Notes under the pieces: generated by a model | The model's input: only the letters and a program-made list of their open reading frames with translations | Told to the model about the DNA's origin: nothing | Database searches by the model: none | Source of the DNA: CAVQCA01 sp963763115 | Lineage (GTDB): Bacteria; Pseudomonadota; Gammaproteobacteria; UBA9214 | NCBI GenBank assembly: GCA_963763115.1 | Contig: CAVXNM010000035.1 | Coordinates: 92,061 to 156,060 of the forward strand | Length of the DNA stretch: 64,000 bases | Reading direction: 5' to 3' | Position numbers and translations under genes: made by a program | Part shown: piece by piece, positions 8,321 through 17,405 of the stretch | Position numbering within the stretch: the first letter of the stretch is position 1 | Layout: each line of letters starts with the position of its first letter

Positions 8321-8412
8321 AGGAAAAAGATTTATCTGCTGAGTGAGCGGAATGGCAGGTGGCCTCGCTAAATATCACTTGGTTAGTCCAACCTAATTTG
8401 ACAGGTTCTGAA

Positions 8413-8883
8413 ATGGACATACGCAAAGTCAAGAAGCTGATCGAGCTGCTGGAGGAATCCAATATCGCGGAGATCGAGATCCACGAGGGGGAGGAATCGG
8501 TACGGATCAGTCGCAAGACGGAGGCCCTGCAGGCGCCCCAGTACATGCCGGCCTATGCGCCGGGGATGTACGCGGCCATGCCGTCCGTTACGCCGGTTCC
8601 CGCTATTGGTCAGGATCCTGCTCTGGCGGTCGAAAAACCGGCACCACTGGGTCATGTGGTCACATCCCCGATGGTCGGGACGTTCTACGAGGCGCCCTCG
8701 CCGGGCGCCAAGCCCTTTGTCGAGGTGGGCCAGCAGGTCAAGGTTGGTGACACGCTCTGTATCATCGAGGCCATGAAGATGCTGAACCAGATCGAGTCCG
8801 ACAAGGCGGGCAAGATCACCGCCCGGCTGGTCGAGAACGGACAGCCGGTCGAGTTTGGCCAGGATCTGTTTGTGATCAGCTGA
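8413..8883 (+). CDS. accB: Acetyl-CoA carboxylase biotin carboxyl carrier protein
   Basis: This is a 156-residue protein. The C-terminal biotinyl domain carries the biotinylation motif EAMKM with the acceptor Lys at residue 122; a Pro/Ala-rich linker spans about residues 40-78. The N-terminus MDIRKVKKLIELLEESNIAE is typical of BCCP. It carries the carboxylated biotin between biotin carboxylase and carboxyltransferase in fatty-acid synthesis. ATG 8413 is chosen over upstream in-frame starts because it matches the family N-terminus. The stop TGA shares its last base with the accC ATG, indicating translational coupling. Confidence 0.96.
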   Translation: MDIRKVKKLIELLEESNIAEIEIHEGEESVRISRKTEALQAPQYMPAYAPGMYAAMPSVTPVPAIGQDPALAVEKPAPLGHVVTSPMVGTFYEAPSPGAKPFVEVGQQVKVGDTLCIIEAMKMLNQIESDKAGKITARLVENGQPVEFGQDLFVIS

Positions 8884-10223
8884 TGCTGGAGAAGGTCGTT
8901 ATCGCGAACCGGGGCGAGATCGCCCTGCGGATACTGCGCGCGTGCCAGGAGCTCGACATCAGTACGGTGGCGGTGTATTCCGTTGCCGATCGTGACCTGA
9001 AGCATGTGCGGCTGGCCGACGAGAGCGTCTGCATCGGCCCGGCGCCTTCCTCCGCCAGTTACCTCAATATCCCGGCCATCATCAGCGCCGCCGAAGTGAC
9101 CGACGCAGATGCCATTCATCCCGGTTACGGGTTTCTCTCTGAAAACGACGACTTCGCCGAGCAGGTCGAGCGCAGCGGTTTCGTGTTCATCGGTCCGCGG
9201 CCGGATACCATTCGCACCATGGGCGACAAGGTCGCTGCGATCCGCGCCATGCAAACCGCCGGCGTGCCATGCGTGCCGGGGTCGGACGGTCCGCTGGGAG
9301 AGGATGACAAGGCCAATATTGCCATAGCCCGCAAGATCGGCTACCCGATCATCATCAAGGCGGCGGGCGGCGGTGGCGGGCGCGGCATGCGGGTGGTGCA
9401 CGCCGAAGCCGCGCTGCTGGCCGCGGTTTCACTCACCCGCACCGAGGCCAAGAACGCCTTCAACAACGACGTGGTCTACATGGAGAAATACCTCGATCGG
9501 CCGCGACACATCGAGTTCCAGGTGCTGGGCGACGGGGAAGGCAATGCCATCCACCTGGGTGAGCGCGATTGTTCCATGCAGCGCCGCCACCAGAAAGTGG
9601 TTGAGGAGGCGCCTGCGCTGGGTATTTCCGAGGAGCAGCGCCAGGCGATGGGGCAGCGCTGCGTCGATGCCTGCAAGCGGCTGCGTTACCGTGGGGCCGG
9701 GACCTTCGAGTTCCTCTACCAGGACGGTGAGTTCTACTTTATCGAGATGAACACGCGTGTGCAGGTGGAACACCCGGTGACCGAAATGGTCACCGGCGTG
9801 GATATCGTCAAGGAACAGTTGCGAATCGCCTCCGGGGAAGGCATTTCCTACCGCCAGGAGGACATCAAGATCCGCGGCCACGCCATCGAATGCCGCATCA
9901 ATGCCGAGGACCCGAAAAACTTCATGCCCTCGCCCGGCCGGATCGAGATGTACCATGCGCCGGGTGGCCCCGGTATTCGCATGGACACCCACATCTACAA
10001 CGGATACCGGGTTCCACCCTACTACGATTCCATGATCGGCAAGCTGATCGCCTACGGCGAGACCCGTACCTCGGCGCTGGCCCGCATGCGCGTGGCGCTC
10101 AATGAGATCGTCATCGACGGCATCAAGTCCAACGTACCCCTGCTGCTGGATATCATCACGGACCATGCCTTCAAGTTAGGCGGTACCGATATTCACTACC
10201 TGGAGAAGAAGCTGGGGCTTTGA
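8883..10223 (+). CDS. accC: Acetyl-CoA carboxylase, biotin carboxylase subunit
   Basis: A 446-residue ATP-grasp enzyme that carboxylates the biotin on AccB using ATP and bicarbonate. Visible are the N-terminal LEKVVIANRGEIALRI, the glycine-rich ATP loop KAAGGGGGRGMRVV (about residues 158-172), the ERDCSMQRRHQKVVEE segment, FIEMNTRVQVEHPVTE and the C-terminal biotin carboxylase domain. The length equals the family norm. It is coupled to accB by the TGATG overlap. Confidence 0.97.
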   Translation: MLEKVVIANRGEIALRILRACQELDISTVAVYSVADRDLKHVRLADESVCIGPAPSSASYLNIPAIISAAEVTDADAIHPGYGFLSENDDFAEQVERSGFVFIGPRPDTIRTMGDKVAAIRAMQTAGVPCVPGSDGPLGEDDKANIAIARKIGYPIIIKAAGGGGGRGMRVVHAEAALLAAVSLTRTEAKNAFNNDVVYMEKYLDRPRHIEFQVLGDGEGNAIHLGERDCSMQRRHQKVVEEAPALGISEEQRQAMGQRCVDACKRLRYRGAGTFEFLYQDGEFYFIEMNTRVQVEHPVTEMVTGVDIVKEQLRIASGEGISYRQEDIKIRGHAIECRINAEDPKNFMPSPGRIEMYHAPGGPGIRMDTHIYNGYRVPPYYDSMIGKLIAYGETRTSALARMRVALNEIVIDGIKSNVPLLLDIITDHAFKLGGTDIHYLEKKLGL

Positions 10224-10232
10224 TGGGGTGTA

Positions 10233-10541
10233 ATGGCCACTGAATCCAGGGAAAAATAATTTCAACAAAGTAAAAAGTAATAAGTGAAAAAAACCGGTAG
10301 GGCGCTGGAGCATGGATGAGTGATAACACCATGAGGCGCATAAATGGCTCTGGCCGCGGTTGCAAGATATTAAAATGAAATAATCATTCGCAAATGAATG
10401 CGCGCCAAGAGGTGTTTAAATCATTAAATTCTCTGCGTCCTTCGCGTCTCTGAGGTGAATTCCATTATCTTCGCTGAACATGATGAACCCTGTGTGAACA
10501 TTTTAAATATAACCGTGTTCTTCCGTGGATTCTGTGGCCAT
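10233..10541 (+). repeat. Inverted-repeat intergenic element, accC-prmA copy
   Basis: The left arm begins ATGGCCACTGAATCCAGGG just after the accC stop. The right arm ends CCGTGTTCTTCCGTGG then ATTCTGTGGCCAT, 20 bases before the prmA ATG. The two arms are inverted copies of one sequence. The interior contains a purine tract (AAAAGTAATAAGTG), a core block GGTAGGGCGCTGGAGCATGG that recurs inverted in the 15805 copy, and a fragment of the second repeat family (about 10427-10460). The element fills nearly the whole gap. Confidence 0.75.
10427..10460 (+). repeat. Fragment of the CACCGCAGAGACGC repeat family
   Basis: TTCTCTGCGTCC, TTCGCGTCTC and TGAGGTGAA match the right arm of the hairpin repeats at 33935 and 37248. 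It lies inside the larger inverted-repeat element between accC and prmA. Confidence 0.5.
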
Positions 10542-10560
10542 TCTTCTTTTCACTTTTTAG

Positions 10561-11442
10561 ATGGCCTGGCTGCAAATATCCGTTGAAGTAGGTGGTGCCC
10601 TGGTTGATGTCGCCACCGATCTTTTTATGGAAGCCGGCGCCCTGTCCGTGACCTATCAGGATGCCGCCGATGAGCCGATTCTGGAGCCGGGGCTGGGGGA
10701 GCATCCGGTATGGTCGGTCACCCGCGTGGTGGCGCTGTTTTCGGATGACCGCGATGCAGGCCGGACAACGCAGCGCCTGCGCGAGGCATTGCATGCTGCG
10801 GGGATCGAACCCCGGATCGAACGCCTGGAAGATCGTGACTGGTCCAGCACCTGGCGGGAGACCTTTCATGCCATGCGGTTTGGCGCGTGTCTGTGGGTGG
10901 TGCCCACCGGTGAACAGGCGCCTGCAGCGGATGCTGTCACGATCCACCTCGACCCGGGGCTTGCCTTCGGCACCGGGACGCATGTCACAACCGCACTGTG
11001 TCTGGAATGGCTGGATGCGCATCCGCCGCTTGGTCGGGAGGTCATCGATTATGGCTGCGGTTCGGGGATACTCGCCATTGCGGCCGGCAAGCTGGGCGCG
11101 CGCCACGTACGAGCCGTGGATATCGATCCGCAGGCGTTGAAGGCTACACGGGACAATGCCGGGCATAACGGGATGGAGCAGTGTGTCGAAGCCCTGTTTC
11201 CCGAGGCACTGGATGCGCGGCCGGTTGATCTGGTGATTGCCAATATACTGGCAAACCCATTGGTTGACCTGGCGGATGCGCTGGCCAGTCAGGTGTCCCC
11301 GGAGGGACATATTGTATTGACGGGGATTCTTCCGGAGCAGGCCGCAGACGTCATGACGGCCTACCGGCCGTGGTTTGAGTTTCGCAATCCCGTAAAACGT
11401 GAAGGATGGGTGCTGCTGGAGGGGGTCAAACACGATGATTAG
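10561..11442 (+). CDS. prmA: Ribosomal protein L11 methyltransferase
   Basis: A 293-residue SAM-dependent enzyme that trimethylates ribosomal protein L11. Motifs: GTGTHVTTALCLEWLD (about 139-154), the SAM-binding VIDYGCGSGILAIAAGKLGA (about 161-180) and the catalytic-loop ANILANPLVDLA near 224. The length equals the family norm. The ATG at 10561 follows directly on the repeat element and no clear Shine-Dalgarno sequence is visible, so the repeat may have replaced the native leader. Confidence 0.95.
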   Translation: MAWLQISVEVGGALVDVATDLFMEAGALSVTYQDAADEPILEPGLGEHPVWSVTRVVALFSDDRDAGRTTQRLREALHAAGIEPRIERLEDRDWSSTWRETFHAMRFGACLWVVPTGEQAPAADAVTIHLDPGLAFGTGTHVTTALCLEWLDAHPPLGREVIDYGCGSGILAIAAGKLGARHVRAVDIDPQALKATRDNAGHNGMEQCVEALFPEALDARPVDLVIANILANPLVDLADALASQVSPEGHIVLTGILPEQAADVMTAYRPWFEFRNPVKREGWVLLEGVKHDD

Positions 11443-11458
11443 TGAGAAGTGATAAGAA

Positions 11459-11758
11459 ATGGCCACGGAATCCACGGAAGAGTACGGAAATATTTAAAAA
11501 TCTCACGAAGGGTGCGCTTTGCACACTGGTGACTACGGGAATCACCGCAGTGACGCAAAGAACCCAGAGAAATTTGTTGTTTTGAAATGCCTTAGGCGCG
11601 AATGAGTATTGCATTTCAAAACATTGAAACCGCGGCGGTGGCTAAAGACATTAAGGCGCTACAGGGCGCTATCACTCATGCATCCACCAGGGCACCACCG
11701 GGTTGCTCTTATCTCACTTTTTTACTTCTGTATTTATTCCATGTAATTCCGTGGCTAT
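11459..11758 (+). repeat. Inverted-repeat intergenic element, prmA to DUF3426 gene
   Basis: The left arm ATGGCCACGGAATCCACGG is followed by AAGAGTACGGAAATATTT; the decayed right arm ends near CCGTGGCTAT. The interior has a perfect 13-bp stem TGTTTTGAAATGC / GCATTTCAAAACA (11578-11590 with 11611-11623) and TATCACTCATGCATCCACC, which matches the inverted core of the 10233 copy. Confidence 0.72.
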
Positions 11759-11812
11759 AAAAAATTGGTGCACCTTTTACCTTTCCACTAGCGAACGAGT
11801 AGACTAGCCGCC

Positions 11813-12619
11813 ATGTATACCTTCTGTCCGACCTGCTCGACTGTGTTCGCCATCAAGGCCGAACATTTACTGGCGGCCGCAGGACGGGTGCGCTGCGGGG
11901 CGTGTGATCAGGTTTTTCGTGCGTTTGACTACGTGTACGAGGATCTGGAAACGGTTCAGTCGGCGCTTGCCGAGTACCATGCCCGGCAAACAGTTCGACA
12001 TGTAAAAGAGCGGCAGGATGACTCTGGCTATGCCTATGCCGGCGAAGAGGTCGGGGCAGATGACGCACTGGATGACCTTGATGCCCCCAGTCCCGATGAT
12101 CTCCTGATGCCCCCGGAGTTTTCCGATAACTGGTCAGAAAGATCTCATTTCGGGCGTAATCTCGCCAAAGGGGCCATCATCGGCGCGCTGCTGTTACTGC
12201 TGGGTGTGCAATGGCTGTATTTCAATCGCACCAGCCTGGCGGCGCAGAGTGACTGGCGTCCCGGCCTGGAATTATTTTGTTCATTCCTGCGGTGTGACCT
12301 GCCCCTGCGGGTCGACCTCTCCCGCATCGAACTGGTTAACCGCGATGTCCGCAAACACCCGCGGGTTGCGGGCGCCCTGCTGATCAATGCCACCCTGGTT
12401 AACCGCGCCGATTTTCCCCAGCCTTATCCGATTCTTGAGGTCACCTTCTCGAATTCCACCGGGACACCTGTCGCGGCGCGGCGATTCCATCCCGACGAAT
12501 ATCTCGGTGATCAGACCGATATCAAGGCGGGCATGCCGGTGAATACGGCGCTGCAAGTGATGCTGGAAATCGAGGATCCGGGCAAGGATGCGGTTTCCTT
12601 CCAGTTCGAATTTCTCTGA
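11813..12619 (+). CDS. Zinc-ribbon, single-span membrane protein (DUF3426)
   Basis: This 268-residue protein opens with an MJ0042-type zinc ribbon (Cys pairs in FCPTC and RCGAC, residues 5-33). An acidic linker, one membrane span at about residues 122-144 (GAIIGALLLLLGVQWLYF) and a C-terminal DUF3426 domain of beta type (residues 150-268) follow. The function is unknown. The gene is commonly found between prmA and dusB in gammaproteobacteria, as here. The domain call is firm, the role is not. Confidence 0.85.
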   Translation: MYTFCPTCSTVFAIKAEHLLAAAGRVRCGACDQVFRAFDYVYEDLETVQSALAEYHARQTVRHVKERQDDSGYAYAGEEVGADDALDDLDAPSPDDLLMPPEFSDNWSERSHFGRNLAKGAIIGALLLLLGVQWLYFNRTSLAAQSDWRPGLELFCSFLRCDLPLRVDLSRIELVNRDVRKHPRVAGALLINATLVNRADFPQPYPILEVTFSNSTGTPVAARRFHPDEYLGDQTDIKAGMPVNTALQVMLEIEDPGKDAVSFQFEFL

Positions 12620-12727
12620 TTTTCAAGTCCTTCCGTGCGGCGTTCTCAGCCGCTTTATCCAGACCGTCGATGCGAGTATTATTCTGCGTCCTTCACTCCC
12701 GGAATACTTCAGAACAGACAAAATCCG

Positions 12728-13713
12728 GTGCGAATAGGTCCATATACACTCGCCAACAACGTGATACTTGCCCCCATGGCAGGCGTCACCGACCGGCCAT
12801 TTCGGCAATTGTGCCGTTCGCTGGGGGCCGGTCTCGCCGTCTCCGAGATGGTTTCCTCGAACGCGCTCGTGTGGGGCAGTGAGAAAACGCGACGTCGCAT
12901 TGACCATGCCGGTGAGGACGAGCCCGTCTCCGTGCAGATTGCCGGCGCCGATCCGGCCATGATGGCGAATGCCGCCCGTTTCAACGTCGCGCAGGGCGCA
13001 CAGATCATCGACATCAACATGGGGTGTCCGGCGAAGAAAGTCTGCAACGTCATGGCGGGCTCCGCATTGCTGCAGGATGAGGCGCTGGTAGGCCGCATTC
13101 TCGATGCCGTGGTCGCGGCCGTCGATGTTCCGGTGACTTTGAAGATCCGCACCGGATGGGATCCTTCGCACCGCAACGCTCTGCGCATCGCCGCGATCGC
13201 CGAGCAGGCCGGCATCCAGGCGCTGGCCGTACACGGACGCACCCGCGCCTGCGGGTACCGGGGGAGGCCGAACACCAGACGGTGCACGCCATCAAGGCTG
13301 CGGTGTCGATACCCGTCATTGCGAACGGCGACATCACCTCATCGTGGAAGGCCGCCAGGATCCTCCGCACCACGCAGGCCGATGCCGTCATGATCGGTCG
13401 CGCCGCGCAGGGACGGCCGTGGTTATTTCGCGAGATCGTTCACTTCCTGACCACAGGCGATTTGCTGCCGTCACCTGCGCCTGCCGAGATCGGACGCGTC
13501 CTCGGTGGGCATCTCCGCAATCTTTATGATTTTTACGGTGAATACACCGGCGTGCGCGTCGCGCGCAAGCACATCACCTGGTACAGCAAGGGTCAGCCGG
13601 GGGGTAACCGGTTCCGCCTGCAGATCAACCAGGCGGATACGGCGGAGGAGCAACTGCGCCAGGTCGATGATTATTTCGCCCTGCTGACTAAGCAGAAGGC
13701 CATGGCCGCATGA
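12728..13713 (+). pseudogene. dusB: tRNA-dihydrouridine synthase B, interrupted by one frameshift
   Basis: The FMN-dependent enzyme reduces uridine to dihydrouridine in tRNA. One frame covers MRIGPYTLANNVILAPMAG, the FMN site, MGCPAKKVCN with the catalytic Cys, and HGRTRACGYRG. The other continues EAEHQTVHAIKAAVSIPVIA, NGDITSSWKA, IGRAAQGRPWLF and HITWYSKG to the stop. The switch falls at a run of five G (13259-13264); six G would restore one continuous frame of normal length (about 328 residues). This is either a true frameshift mutation or a one-base sequencing or assembly error. The start is GTG 12728, matching family N-termini. The last base pairs overlap the fis start. Confidence 0.9.
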
Positions 13714-13970
13714 ATGTGACGTCAAGACGCGAGCGACGCAAGCAACCGATCCGGCGCAGCGTGCAGTCGGCGCTCGAGCTCTACCTGCATGATCTCAACG
13801 GCCATCAGGTCAATGACCTGTATCACATGGTACTGGGCGAGGTTGAACCGGCCTTGCTGAACGTCGTCATGCACCATGTGGACGGCAACCAGTCCCAGGC
13901 CGCGGAATTGCTGGGGATTACCCGCGTGACCCTGCGCAAGAAGCTCAAGCAATACGGGCTGGAACAGTAA
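13710..13970 (+). CDS. fis: DNA-binding protein Fis
   Basis: An 86-residue nucleoid protein. The C-terminal helix-turn-helix GNQSQAAELLGITRVTLRKK (residues 59-78) is the near-invariant Fis DNA-binding region, and LDVMHH-like NVVMHHVDG precedes it. Its ATG overlaps the dusB stop (ATGA), the classical dusB-fis operon. Length is slightly below the 98 residues of enteric Fis, with a shorter, basic N-terminus. Confidence 0.95.
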   Translation: MNVTSRRERRKQPIRRSVQSALELYLHDLNGHQVNDLYHMVLGEVEPALLNVVMHHVDGNQSQAAELLGITRVTLRKKLKQYGLEQ

Positions 13971-14073
13971 TGCCATGGGTTCTTGGCCGGCGCACCGAAA
14001 TCGACCAGGACGGCGCCTTGATAAATCCGGAACGAACCTGTATGGCACAAGCTTAGGCGATTTCATAATCGAT

Positions 14074-14201
14074 GTAGGGTGAGTAAGGCACGCTGTTTGT
14101 GCCGTAACCCACCGGATATGCCGCCAGGGATTCATTAAAAGATGCGTTGTATTGCTGCGCAACGCCTGGCGGGTTACGCAAAAATCGCTAACCCGCCCTA
14201 C
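14074..14201. repeat. Inverted-repeat hairpin of the GTAGGGTGRGTWA type
   Basis: The left arm GTAGGGTGAGTAAGGC is followed by CCGTAACCCACC. The right arm reads GGCGGGTTACGC, then GCTAACCCGCCCTAC. The two ends are inverted copies (GTAGGGYGRGTWAG), giving a long nested hairpin between fis and purH. It could act as a transcript end or a mobile palindrome. Confidence 0.65.
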
Positions 14202-14231
14202 ATTGGAAATAGCAATCTCCGGGATACCACT

Positions 14232-15800
14232 ATGAACAAAATACAAAGAGCACTGATCAGCGTATCGGACAAAACCGGCGTTGCCGATTTCGCGCAGGAG
14301 CTTAGTGCGCTCGGCATCGAGATTCTGTCAACCGGCGGGACTGCGCGCCTGCTCGCGGATGCCGGCATCCCCGTGATCGAGGTTTCCGACTACACCGGTT
14401 TTCCGGAGATGATGGACGGGCGCGTCAAGACGCTGCACCCGAAGGTGCATGGCGGCATTCTTGCCCGCCGTGGACTCGACGAGGCGGTCATGGTGAAGAA
14501 CGGTATTGCGCCGATCGACATGGTCGTCGTCAACCTGTATCCCTTCGAACAGACCGTGGCCCGTGCGGACTGTGATCTGGCGACGGCGATCGAGAATATC
14601 GATATCGGCGGGCCCACCATGCTGCGCGCCGCGGCCAAGAACCATGCCGCCGTTACCGTGCTGGTTGACAGCGCCGACTACGCTTCGGTGCTGGCGGAAA
14701 TGCATCAGCAGGGCGGCGCCGTCACGGATGCCACCCGCTTTGCCCTCGCGGTCAAGACCTTCGAGCACACGGCCCGCTATGACGGGGCCATCGCGAATTA
14801 CCTGGGCGGCGTCAACCCGGGTGGTGAGCATGACCCCTTCCCGCACACCCTGAATTTTCAGTTTCTCAGGGCGCAAACGATGCGCTACGGGGAAAATCCG
14901 CATCAGCGCGCGGCCTTCTATGTCGAGCCTGCGCCTGAAGACGCCTCGGTCGCCACCGCGCGGCAGTTGCAAGGCAAGGAATTATCCTATAACAACGTGG
15001 CAGACACCGATGCGGCCCTGGAATGCGTTAAATCATTCACCGAGGGGCCGGCCTGCGTGATCGTCAAACACGCCAATCCCTGTGGTGTGGCGCTTGGCGC
15101 CACCCTGCATGAGGCCTATGACCGCGCCTTCAAAACGGATCCCACCTCGGCCTTTGGCGGGATTATCGCCCTCAACCGGCCGCTGGATGCGACCACCGCC
15201 CGGGCCATTATCGAGCGGCAGTTCGTCGAGGTCATCATCGCACCAACAGTCGAACCGGCGGCACTCCCGCTATTGGCCACCAAGAAGAACGTTCGCGTAC
15301 TGGAGTGCGGCGTCTGGAACGGCGAGCCGGTTGCGGGGCTGGATTTCAAACGTGTCAACGGTGGCCTGCTGGTGCAGGACCGCGATCTCGGTCGAGTGAG
15401 CGTCAGCGACCTCAAGGTCGTGACCCGTCGAGCGCCGACACCAGAGGAGACGCGGGACCTGCTGTTTGCCTGGCGCGTCGGCAAGTTCGTCAAGTCCAAC
15501 GCCATCGTCTACTGCAGGGACGGCATGACCATCGGCGTCGGCGCCGGCCAGATGAGCCGGGTCTACAGTGCCCGCATTGCGTCGCTCAAGGCGGGCGACG
15601 AAGGTCTGGAAGTACGCGGATCGGTAATGGCCTCGGATGCCTTTTTCCCGTTCCGCGACGGCATCGACCAGGCGGCTGGGGCCGGCATCGTGGCGGTCAT
15701 TCAGCCGGGTGGTTCCGTGCGCGATGACGAGGTTATCGTCGCCGCCGACGAACACGGCATGGCGATGGTGTTCACCGGCATGCGGCATTTCCGACATTGA
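14232..15800 (+). CDS. purH: Bifunctional AICAR formyltransferase / IMP cyclohydrolase
   Basis: A 522-residue enzyme for the last two steps of IMP synthesis. The N-terminal MGS-like cyclohydrolase domain (residues 1-190) shows ALISVSDKTG and ILSTGGTARLL. The C-terminal transformylase shows KHANPCGVA near residue 279 with the catalytic Lys-His, and MRYGENPHQRAAFY near 218. The start ATG 14232 gives the family N-terminus MNKIQRALISVSDKTG. purD follows after a repeat element. Confidence 0.97.
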   Translation: MNKIQRALISVSDKTGVADFAQELSALGIEILSTGGTARLLADAGIPVIEVSDYTGFPEMMDGRVKTLHPKVHGGILARRGLDEAVMVKNGIAPIDMVVVNLYPFEQTVARADCDLATAIENIDIGGPTMLRAAAKNHAAVTVLVDSADYASVLAEMHQQGGAVTDATRFALAVKTFEHTARYDGAIANYLGGVNPGGEHDPFPHTLNFQFLRAQTMRYGENPHQRAAFYVEPAPEDASVATARQLQGKELSYNNVADTDAALECVKSFTEGPACVIVKHANPCGVALGATLHEAYDRAFKTDPTSAFGGIIALNRPLDATTARAIIERQFVEVIIAPTVEPAALPLLATKKNVRVLECGVWNGEPVAGLDFKRVNGGLLVQDRDLGRVSVSDLKVVTRRAPTPEETRDLLFAWRVGKFVKSNAIVYCRDGMTIGVGAGQMSRVYSARIASLKAGDEGLEVRGSVMASDAFFPFRDGIDQAAGAGIVAVIQPGGSVRDDEVIVAADEHGMAMVFTGMRHFRH

Positions 15801-15804
15801 ATAT

Positions 15805-16078
15805 AATCGCCACGGAAGCACACGGAAAACTATAAGTGAGAAGTGAGAAGAAAAACCCTGATGGCCACGGAATCCACAGAATCCATGGAAATATTTCAAA
15901 ATTTCCACATCGAGTGTGCCGTGCTCAGCAGAGTTACCGCAATATCAATCCTCAGCGATTACAACTGAAACCCTCGATATCCATGCACCAGCGCCTGACG
16001 GTTTTTCACCTCTTACTTCTCACTTCTTACTTTTCACATCATCATTTTTCCGTGTTCTTCCGTGGATTCCGTGGCCAT
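15805..16078 (+). repeat. Inverted-repeat intergenic element, purH-purD copy
   Basis: A short left arm (GCCACGGAAGCACACGG, 15806) and a second full left arm (ATGGCCACGGAATCCAC, 15859) are separated by AGTGAGAAGTGAGAAG. The right arm CCGTGTTCTTCCGTGG then ATTCCGTGGCCAT ends 22 bases before purD. The core ATCCATGCACCAGCGCC is the inverted match of the core in the 10233 copy. Confidence 0.8.
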
Positions 16079-16099
16079 AAACAATTTTAAGGCGAGGCG

Positions 16100-17392
16100 A
16101 TGAACATTCTGATTATCGGCAGCGGCGGCCGGGAGCATGCACTGGCGTGGAAGGCGGCGCAGTCCCCGCAGGCGGACACGGTGTTTGTGGCGCCAGGCAA
16201 TGCCGGAACCGCTCATGAATCCGGAGTCAGGAATGTCGCTATTGATGCCGGCGATATCGAGGCGCTGGTGGCTTTTGCCAGGGAAAACGCCGTCGGACTG
16301 ACCATCGTCGGACCCGAGGTGCCACTGGTCGCCGGCGTGGTGGATCATTTTACCGCGGCAGGTCTGCGCTGCTTCGGACCGACACGGGCCGCCGCGCAGC
16401 TGGAGGGCTCCAAGACATTCAGCAAGGATTTCCTGGCACGGCACGGGATTCCTTCTGCACGCTATGCGGCGTTCACCCGCGTACCGGAGGCGGTTGCGTA
16501 TATCCGCGCGCAGGGTGCTTCCATTGTGGTCAAGGCCGACGGACTGGCGGCCGGAAAGGGCGTCATCCTGGCCCGTACCGAAGACCAGGCCATCGCGGCG
16601 GTCGAAGACATGTTGAGCGGCAACGTGTTCGGTACGGCCGGCCACCGGGTCGTTATCGAGGAGTTCCTGGAAGGGGAGGAGGCTAGCTTCATCGTCATGG
16701 TGGACGGCACGCACGTACTGCCGCTCGCAACCTCGCAGGACCACAAGGCGCGCGACGACGGCGATACCGGTCCCAATACCGGCGGCATGGGCGCCTATTC
16801 ACCGGCGCCGGTGATCACCCCCGGGATTCACAGGCGTGTCATGAACGAGGTGATCCGGCCCACGGTGCACGGCATGGCGGCGGAGGGGCATCCTTTCACC
16901 GGGTTTCTGTATGCCGGGCTGATGATCGCCGCCGACGGTACGCCGAAGGTGCTGGAGTTCAATGTGCGGTTTGGCGACCCGGAAACCCAGCCGATTATGC
17001 TGCGCCTCCACTCCGACCTGGTGGGGCTGTGCCTGGCGGCGCTTGATGGCGAGCTTGACGAGGTAGACGTGGAATGGGACGAGCGCGCCTCGATCGGCGT
17101 GGTGCTGGCCGCGGGCGGCTATCCGGATGACTACCGCAAGGGGGACCTAATTGAAGGTATCCACGCGGCAGACGATAAGCACTGCAAGGTCTTTCACGCC
17201 GGCACGCAGGTGAAGGACGGGCATGTCGTGACCGCCGGCGGGCGGGTGTTGTGCGTCTGCGCACTCGGCGAGACGGTCGCCGAGGCCCAACAGGAGGTCT
17301 ACCGCTGTATCGGCAGGATCCACTGGCCGGACATGTTTTACCGCAGGGATATTGGATACCGGGCAATAGCGCGGGAAAAAAGTGAGAAGTGA
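16100..17392 (+). CDS. purD: Phosphoribosylamine-glycine ligase
   Basis: A 430-residue ATP-grasp enzyme that makes glycinamide ribonucleotide in purine synthesis. Motifs: MNILIIGSGGREHALAWK, VVKADGLAAGKGVILA, FLEGEEASFIVMVDG, TGGMGAYSPAP and EFNVRFGDPETQ. The final residues (AREKSEK) and the stop are encoded by the AGTGAGAAGTGAGAA tract that precedes the next repeat element, so the element seems to have set the exact C-terminus. An RBS-like AAGGCGAGG precedes the ATG. Confidence 0.97.
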   Translation: MNILIIGSGGREHALAWKAAQSPQADTVFVAPGNAGTAHESGVRNVAIDAGDIEALVAFARENAVGLTIVGPEVPLVAGVVDHFTAAGLRCFGPTRAAAQLEGSKTFSKDFLARHGIPSARYAAFTRVPEAVAYIRAQGASIVVKADGLAAGKGVILARTEDQAIAAVEDMLSGNVFGTAGHRVVIEEFLEGEEASFIVMVDGTHVLPLATSQDHKARDDGDTGPNTGGMGAYSPAPVITPGIHRRVMNEVIRPTVHGMAAEGHPFTGFLYAGLMIAADGTPKVLEFNVRFGDPETQPIMLRLHSDLVGLCLAALDGELDEVDVEWDERASIGVVLAAGGYPDDYRKGDLIEGIHAADDKHCKVFHAGTQVKDGHVVTAGGRVLCVCALGETVAEAQQEVYRCIGRIHWPDMFYRRDIGYRAIAREKSEK

Positions 17393-17405
17393 GAAAAAAA
17401 CCCTA

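Noticed and set aside
12635..12727. Longer dusB N-terminus from GTG 12635
   Set aside because: The added residues do not resemble the family and GTG 12728 gives the usual MRIGPYTL start.
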